Part shown: in pieces, positions 4,642-6,418 of the stretch
How positions within the stretch are numbered: the first letter of the stretch is position 1
Layout: every line of letters begins with the position of its first letter
Position numbers and translations under genes: made by a program
Source: an uncultured Sphingomonadaceae bacterium
GTDB lineage: Bacteria; Pseudomonadota; Alphaproteobacteria; Sphingomonadales; Sphingomonadaceae
Length of the DNA stretch: 6,418 nt
Assembly (NCBI GenBank): GCA_937996655.1
Contig: CALKUK010000002.1
Location: 1 to 6,418 of the forward strand
Direction of reading: 5' to 3'
The notes under the pieces: generated by a model
Told to the model about the DNA's origin: nothing
Seen by the model: only the letters and a program-made list of their open reading frames with translations
Databases searched by the model: none

Positions 4642-4919
4642 GCGATTACGGGTATGACGTGACGACCCAGGCGGCGTGGGACAGGCTTCATCTGCCGATG
4701 ACGCCAAACGAGCTGCGCGGGATCTTGCAGAAGCTGGCATGGTCGCAAAAGTATTTGGGCCGGTATCTGGGTGTGGGCGAGCGTCTCAGCCGTTATTGGG
4801 CGTCGGGTCAGATCGAGGTGCCTGTCGAGGTCCGAGGGTGGCTGCGCATGCTGTATGCTGGCAAACTGTATGACCTGCCGCATCAATGGACGCAGTCCGA
4901 AACCTTCCTGTCTCGGTGA
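4638..4919 (+). CDS. Helix-turn-helix DNA-binding protein, 93 aa
   Basis: ATG at 4638 overlaps the previous stop (ATGA). Residues 21-68 read MTPNELRGILQKLAWSQKYL, GRYLGVGERLSRYWASGQIE, then VPVEVRGW. This is the XRE/Cro-type pattern: a first helix, a second helix with L-A-x-x-L-G-type spacing, the turn at GVGER, a recognition helix with SRYW, then the G-x-x-x-VP segment seen after the recognition helix in many phage and plasmid HTH proteins. It probably binds DNA as a dimer and controls genes; operator candidates are the palindromes at 1976-1994 and the dispersed motif, but no link is shown. It is the last gene of the operon and is followed by a hairpin. Confidence 0.8.
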   Translation: MSDYGYDVTTQAAWDRLHLPMTPNELRGILQKLAWSQKYLGRYLGVGERLSRYWASGQIEVPVEVRGWLRMLYAGKLYDLPHQWTQSETFLSR

Positions 4920-4932
4920 CGATCGACATGCC

Positions 4933-4956
4933 AGGGGCGCCTGTGAGGGCGCCCTT
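4933..4956. terminator. Hairpin between convergent genes, probable bidirectional terminator
   Basis: AGGGGCGCC (4933-4941) pairs with GGCGCCCTT (4948-4956) around the loop TGTGAG, a 9-bp stem with one G-T wobble. It lies in the 44-base gap between the stop of the HTH gene and the stop of the minus-strand TnpB-like gene, so it can end both transcripts. The T tract is weak (TTGTCT), so the efficiency is uncertain. Confidence 0.7.
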
Positions 4957-4963
4957 GTCTGCG

Positions 4964-5587
4964 TCAGATGACGGGCATTCCTTTGATCGTCAGGGTCGCC
5001 ACCCATTCGCGCTTGCTGGGCTTGATCCAGATTGATGTGATCTTGCCGGTTGGCAGGGTGGTGTTTTTCATTTTCACTTTCCCACCCACATCCAATACAA
5101 ACCTTTTCTTTTCAATCCTAACGCAGTTGGCAAATACCTGCGCCCCTTTGTCTACGCGGAATGGCACCTTTACATCGTCAGGAATAAACGTCGGGAAGTC
5201 TACGACGCCCTTGGCATAGTCGTCGAATTGTTTCCACACATAATATATTGCGTGATGCTTCATCTTGAACGGCATCTTCTTCAGCCATTCCCACTCCTCA
5301 ACGAACTCCCGCTTCAAATCCTCCCGAAAATCATAATGACACGGGTGGAACGACTCCTTGTCCTCGATCCAATGCGCATACCGTGTGTGCCAAGCTGCCA
5401 AAGCCCAATTTCGGAATATCCTGAAGGCATCCGACGCCGCGTTGTATGCTGCTTGCTGCTTTTCTGACGGCAGCAGGATCACGTCGTGAGTGAAGCTGGG
5501 CATGCCTTCGAAGGGCTCGATGGACCACTTGGGTCTAAAAGACCTCTTGCCACCGTGGGCGATCATGAGTAGGTCGTGGTCGAGCAT
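4964..5587 (-). CDS. TnpB-like (IS605 OrfB family) N-terminal half, no RuvC domain, 207 aa
   Basis: The frame starts at ATG 5587 (weak purine run AAGGGA upstream) and ends at 4964. Met29 gives the usual family start, MPSFTHDVILLPSEKQQ; the 28 residues before it are extra. The family features appear in order: the N-terminal strand and P-S-E-K-Q (40-44), helix FRIFRNWALAAWHTRY (55-70, like the R-x-x-Y/F-N-x-x-L of TnpB), helical segment to WLKKMP (101-106), AIYYVWKQFDDY (113-124), the hallmark FPTF (131-134), and strands ending SIWIKPSKREWVATLTIKG. In full TnpB the next part is the RuvC I motif D-x-G; here the protein stops. It keeps the part that binds guide RNA and target but has no catalytic site. 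It may be a remnant or a deliberate short form. Confidence 0.8.
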   Translation of the reverse strand: MLDHDLLMIAHGGKRSFRPKWSIEPFEGMPSFTHDVILLPSEKQQAAYNAASDAFRIFRNWALAAWHTRYAHWIEDKESFHPCHYDFREDLKREFVEEWEWLKKMPFKMKHHAIYYVWKQFDDYAKGVVDFPTFIPDDVKVPFRVDKGAQVFANCVRIEKKRFVLDVGGKVKMKNTTLPTGKITSIWIKPSKREWVATLTIKGMPVI

Positions 5588-5608
5588 GCTGAAGTCCCTT
5601 TTCGCGTG

Positions 5609-5791
5609 CTAGAGGTGGCGCCTGGAGTGCTGGCCGGGCGTCACCTCGCCATACCCCACCGTAAATCCTCCGTCAATTCTGCCATGCTCGTCCGTGGCGT
5701 TTTGTCGTTTTGGCGCCTGCTCGTCGAGGCGCCGGGTCATCCATTCGTCCACTGCGCCATCCAAGCAGGGGTGCACGCCGACAACCCACAA
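5609..5791 (-). CDS. Possible small ORF upstream of the TnpB-like gene, 60 aa
   Basis: Reading on the minus strand from ATG 5791, the frame gives MWVVGVHPCLDGAVDEW, then MTRRLDEQAPKRQNATDEHG, then RIDGGFTVGYGEVTPGQHS, ending at 5609, 21 bases before the TnpB-like start. The middle is soluble and charged and reads more like protein than the other frames of this area. No good ribosome binding site is seen for either Met1 or Met18, and the gene would contain the putative promoter. It could be a real companion gene or a chance frame. Confidence 0.28.
   Translation of the reverse strand: MWVVGVHPCLDGAVDEWMTRRLDEQAPKRQNATDEHGRIDGGFTVGYGEVTPGQHSRRHL
5648..5676 (-). promoter_or_regulatory. Putative minus-strand promoter for the TnpB-like gene
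   Basis: On the minus strand TTGACG (plus 5676-5671) is followed after 17 bases by TATGGC (plus 5653-5648). The -35 matches 5/6 and the -10 only 3/6, with ideal spacing. The start would be near 5641, giving about 53 bases of leader before ATG 5587. The -35 hexamer and spacing are the same as in the plus promoter at 2123-2151. Confidence 0.4.
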
Positions 5792-5819
5792 CAGCCCATC
5801 ATCGACCTACTCTCAACCC

Positions 5820-5891
5820 ACATCTCGCCCACATCTCTCCCACATCTCGAAACCTCTCGGAACCTCTCGCCAACCTCTCGCCAACCTCTCG
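5820..5891. repeat. Degenerate 11-nt tandem repeat, about 7 copies
   Basis: Units: ACATCTCGCCC, ACATCTCTCCC, ACATCTCGA, AACCTCTCGG, AACCTCTCGCC (twice), AACCTCTCG. The core is A(A/C)(A/C)TCTCG with lengths of 9 to 11 bases. The period is close to one helical turn. The copies fall in two subfamilies (ACATCTCG, then AACCTCTCG). Frames through it are coincidental. Confidence 0.8.
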
Positions 5892-5936
5892 TATCCGTCC
5901 CTTGATCCCAGGCGCCTGACCTCCCGACTATGCAAG

Positions 5937-6023
5937 CCATGCGGGGTTGCGGGGGTGCGACCGGCGTAGCGCCAGCGAGAGCCGCTGCGCTTTAGCGCAG
6001 GCATCCCCCGCTACCCCGCATGG
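5937..6023. other. 87-nt branched (T/Y-shaped) hairpin structure
   Basis: CCATGCGGGG (5937-5946) and CCCCGCATGG (6014-6023) form a perfect 10-bp outer stem. It continues inward through TTG/CTA (one T-T mismatch), CGGGGG/CCCCCG and TGC/GCA with a single bulged T6004, about 21 pairs in all. The 42-base loop holds two further hairpins: GGCG-TAG-CGCC (5963-5973) and CTGCGC-TTTA-GCGCAG (5985-6000), the latter abutting the outer stem. A competing pair CAGCG/CGCTG (5973-5977, 5983-5987) exists. Both strands can fold. It resembles branched terminal or origin hairpins, or a REP pair (BIME); it is not a tRNA. Confidence 0.75.
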
Positions 6024-6117
6024 TTTGGTCCAAAGGTCCAATGCCTACGATCCTCCCGACGACCGACGACAGACGACATACCCCACAACCGCTCTACCCG
6101 TTTGCGGTAGTGGTTTT

Positions 6118-6163
6118 CTCTCTCGTAAGAGAGGGCGCGTGCGCCCGAGGACGCGCAGCGCGT
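6118..6163. repeat. Three consecutive short palindromes
   Basis: CTCTCT-CGTA-AGAGAG (6118-6133), GGGCGC-GT-GCGCCC (6133-6146, sharing one base with the first) and ACGCGC-A-GCGCGT (6151-6163) follow one another. A separate perfect palindrome GGGCGCGCCC lies at 6209-6218. Each can form a small hairpin on either strand. Their density exceeds what I see elsewhere in the window. Confidence 0.65.
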
Positions 6164-6178
6164 GCATACCCGCAGGTA

Positions 6179-6240
6179 GTATATATATACGCGGACGCAC
6201 GCACGCACGGGCGCGCCCTTTAAGTAAGTTATATATATAC
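6179..6240. repeat. Paired (TA)n tracts flanking a GC-rich segment
   Basis: GTATATATATAC (6179-6190) is a perfect 12-bp palindrome. The decamer ATATATATAC recurs at 6231-6240, exactly 50 bases later. Between them lie a CGCACGCACGCACG run and the GGGCGCGCCC palindrome. Easily melted AT tracts next to iterated motifs are typical of replication origins, but no initiator gene is in view. Confidence 0.7.
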
Positions 6241-6293
6241 TTAGACTACATACTACCTATCTGTAAGCCTGTAGACGATTGTCTATCCACGAT

Positions 6294-6332
6294 ACGATGA
6301 GACGATGAGACGATGAGACGATGAGACGATGA
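6294..6332. repeat. Tandem 8-mer ACGATGAG, 4 full copies plus a partial
   Basis: Perfect units at 6294-6301, 6302-6309, 6310-6317 and 6318-6325, then ACGATGA at 6326-6332. The array runs into a perfect 12-bp palindrome CGATGATCATCG (6327-6338) that contains GATC. Single-base spacing and identity suggest recent slippage or an iteron set. Confidence 0.92.
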
Positions 6333-6367
6333 TCATCGAACCGACGATACGACGATAAGATGATAAT

Positions 6368-6399
6368 CCACTCATCCACTCATCCACTCATCCATTCGT
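6368..6399. repeat. Tandem 8-mer CCACTCAT, 3 copies plus a degenerate fourth, DnaA-box-like
   Basis: Perfect units at 6368-6375, 6376-6383 and 6384-6391, then CCATTCGT at 6392-6399. Read in nonamers, TAATCCACT (6364-6372) and TCATCCACT (6372-6380, 6380-6388) match the DnaA box TTATCCACA at 7 of 9 positions; CTATCCACG at 6283-6291 also matches 7 of 9. Copies this far from consensus may be low-affinity boxes or chance. Confidence 0.8.
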
Positions 6400-6418
6400 T
6401 GACGTAACGCGATACACC

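Larger units (their letters stand above)
5792..6418. other. Non-coding, structure-rich region to the window end
   Basis: No convincing gene in this stretch on either strand. It contains 11-nt tandem repeats (5820-5891), a 10-bp palindrome CAGGCGCCTG (5909-5918), an 87-nt branched hairpin (5937-6023), a GGTCCA direct pair (6027-6032, 6035-6040), a series of short palindromes (6118-6163, 6209-6218), two (TA)n tracts (6179-6190, 6230-6239), and two 8-mer arrays (6294-6332, 6368-6399). Base composition swings from very GC-rich to AT-rich. It could be a replication origin, a terminus or packaging region, or a recombination locus. Confidence 0.6.

Noticed and set aside
4920..5650. Intact IS605-type transposon
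   Set aside because: No TnpA gene and no RuvC domain; I could not identify defined ends or a guide-RNA region at the 3' end of the gene.
5576..5969. Plus-strand frames of 69-109 aa after the TnpB-like gene
   Set aside because: They run through the 11-nt tandem repeat with Thr-Ser-Arg-Pro patterns and lack ribosome binding sites.
5937..6023. tRNA or tmRNA
   Set aside because: The outer stem is about 21 bp, there is no anticodon arm or TPsiC-type loop, and no CCA end.

Overview
This window looks like part of a tailed-phage (or prophage/phage-like element) genome from a moderately GC-rich bacterial host. The case rests on chains of very small, tightly packed plus-strand genes with ATGA stop/start overlaps and good Shine-Dalgarno sites, plus two proteins that resemble families I know mainly as hypothetical phage proteins: the 252-aa Cys-rich protein at 348-1106 and the 88-aa protein at 3740-4006. 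No structural, integrase or polymerase gene is present, so host and phage type cannot be named.

Layout. (1) 3-1267: a gene run of a tiny ORF, a 57-aa ORF, the 252-aa Cys-rich phage protein and a 41-aa putative membrane protein. It is closed by a 15-bp perfect-stem bidirectional terminator (1230-1267). (2) 1281-2200: about 900 bases with no convincing gene. It holds a tandem array that switches from an 8-mer (8 copies) to a 9-mer (21 copies), four alternating copies of a 14-15-bp motif, a 19-bp operator-like palindrome, several hairpins, four TGCGCA palindromes and a sigma70-like promoter (2123-2151). (3) 2201-3033: four small genes, ending with a zinc-ribbon-like 54-aa protein and a weak terminator-like hairpin. 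(4) 3137-4919: six genes, the last four chained by overlaps, ending in a helix-turn-helix protein; a 9-bp hairpin (4933-4956) follows. (5) 5587-4964, minus strand: a 207-aa protein that looks like the N-terminal, RNA-binding half of a TnpB (IS605 OrfB) protein and stops just before the position where RuvC would begin. (6) 5588-6418: about 830 bases, mostly non-coding and full of structure: 11-nt repeats, an 87-nt branched hairpin with a near-perfect 21-bp outer stem, a run of short palindromes, two (TA)n tracts and two 8-mer tandem arrays, one of which overlaps degenerate DnaA-box-like nonamers.

The plus-strand runs read as co-transcribed accessory phage operons. The 1281-2200 interval probably separates and controls two of them. 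The two most unusual parts are the RuvC-less TnpB-like protein, convergent with the operon that ends in the HTH gene, and the origin-like structured region behind it. All functional statements come from reading the sequence; no search or folding program was run.
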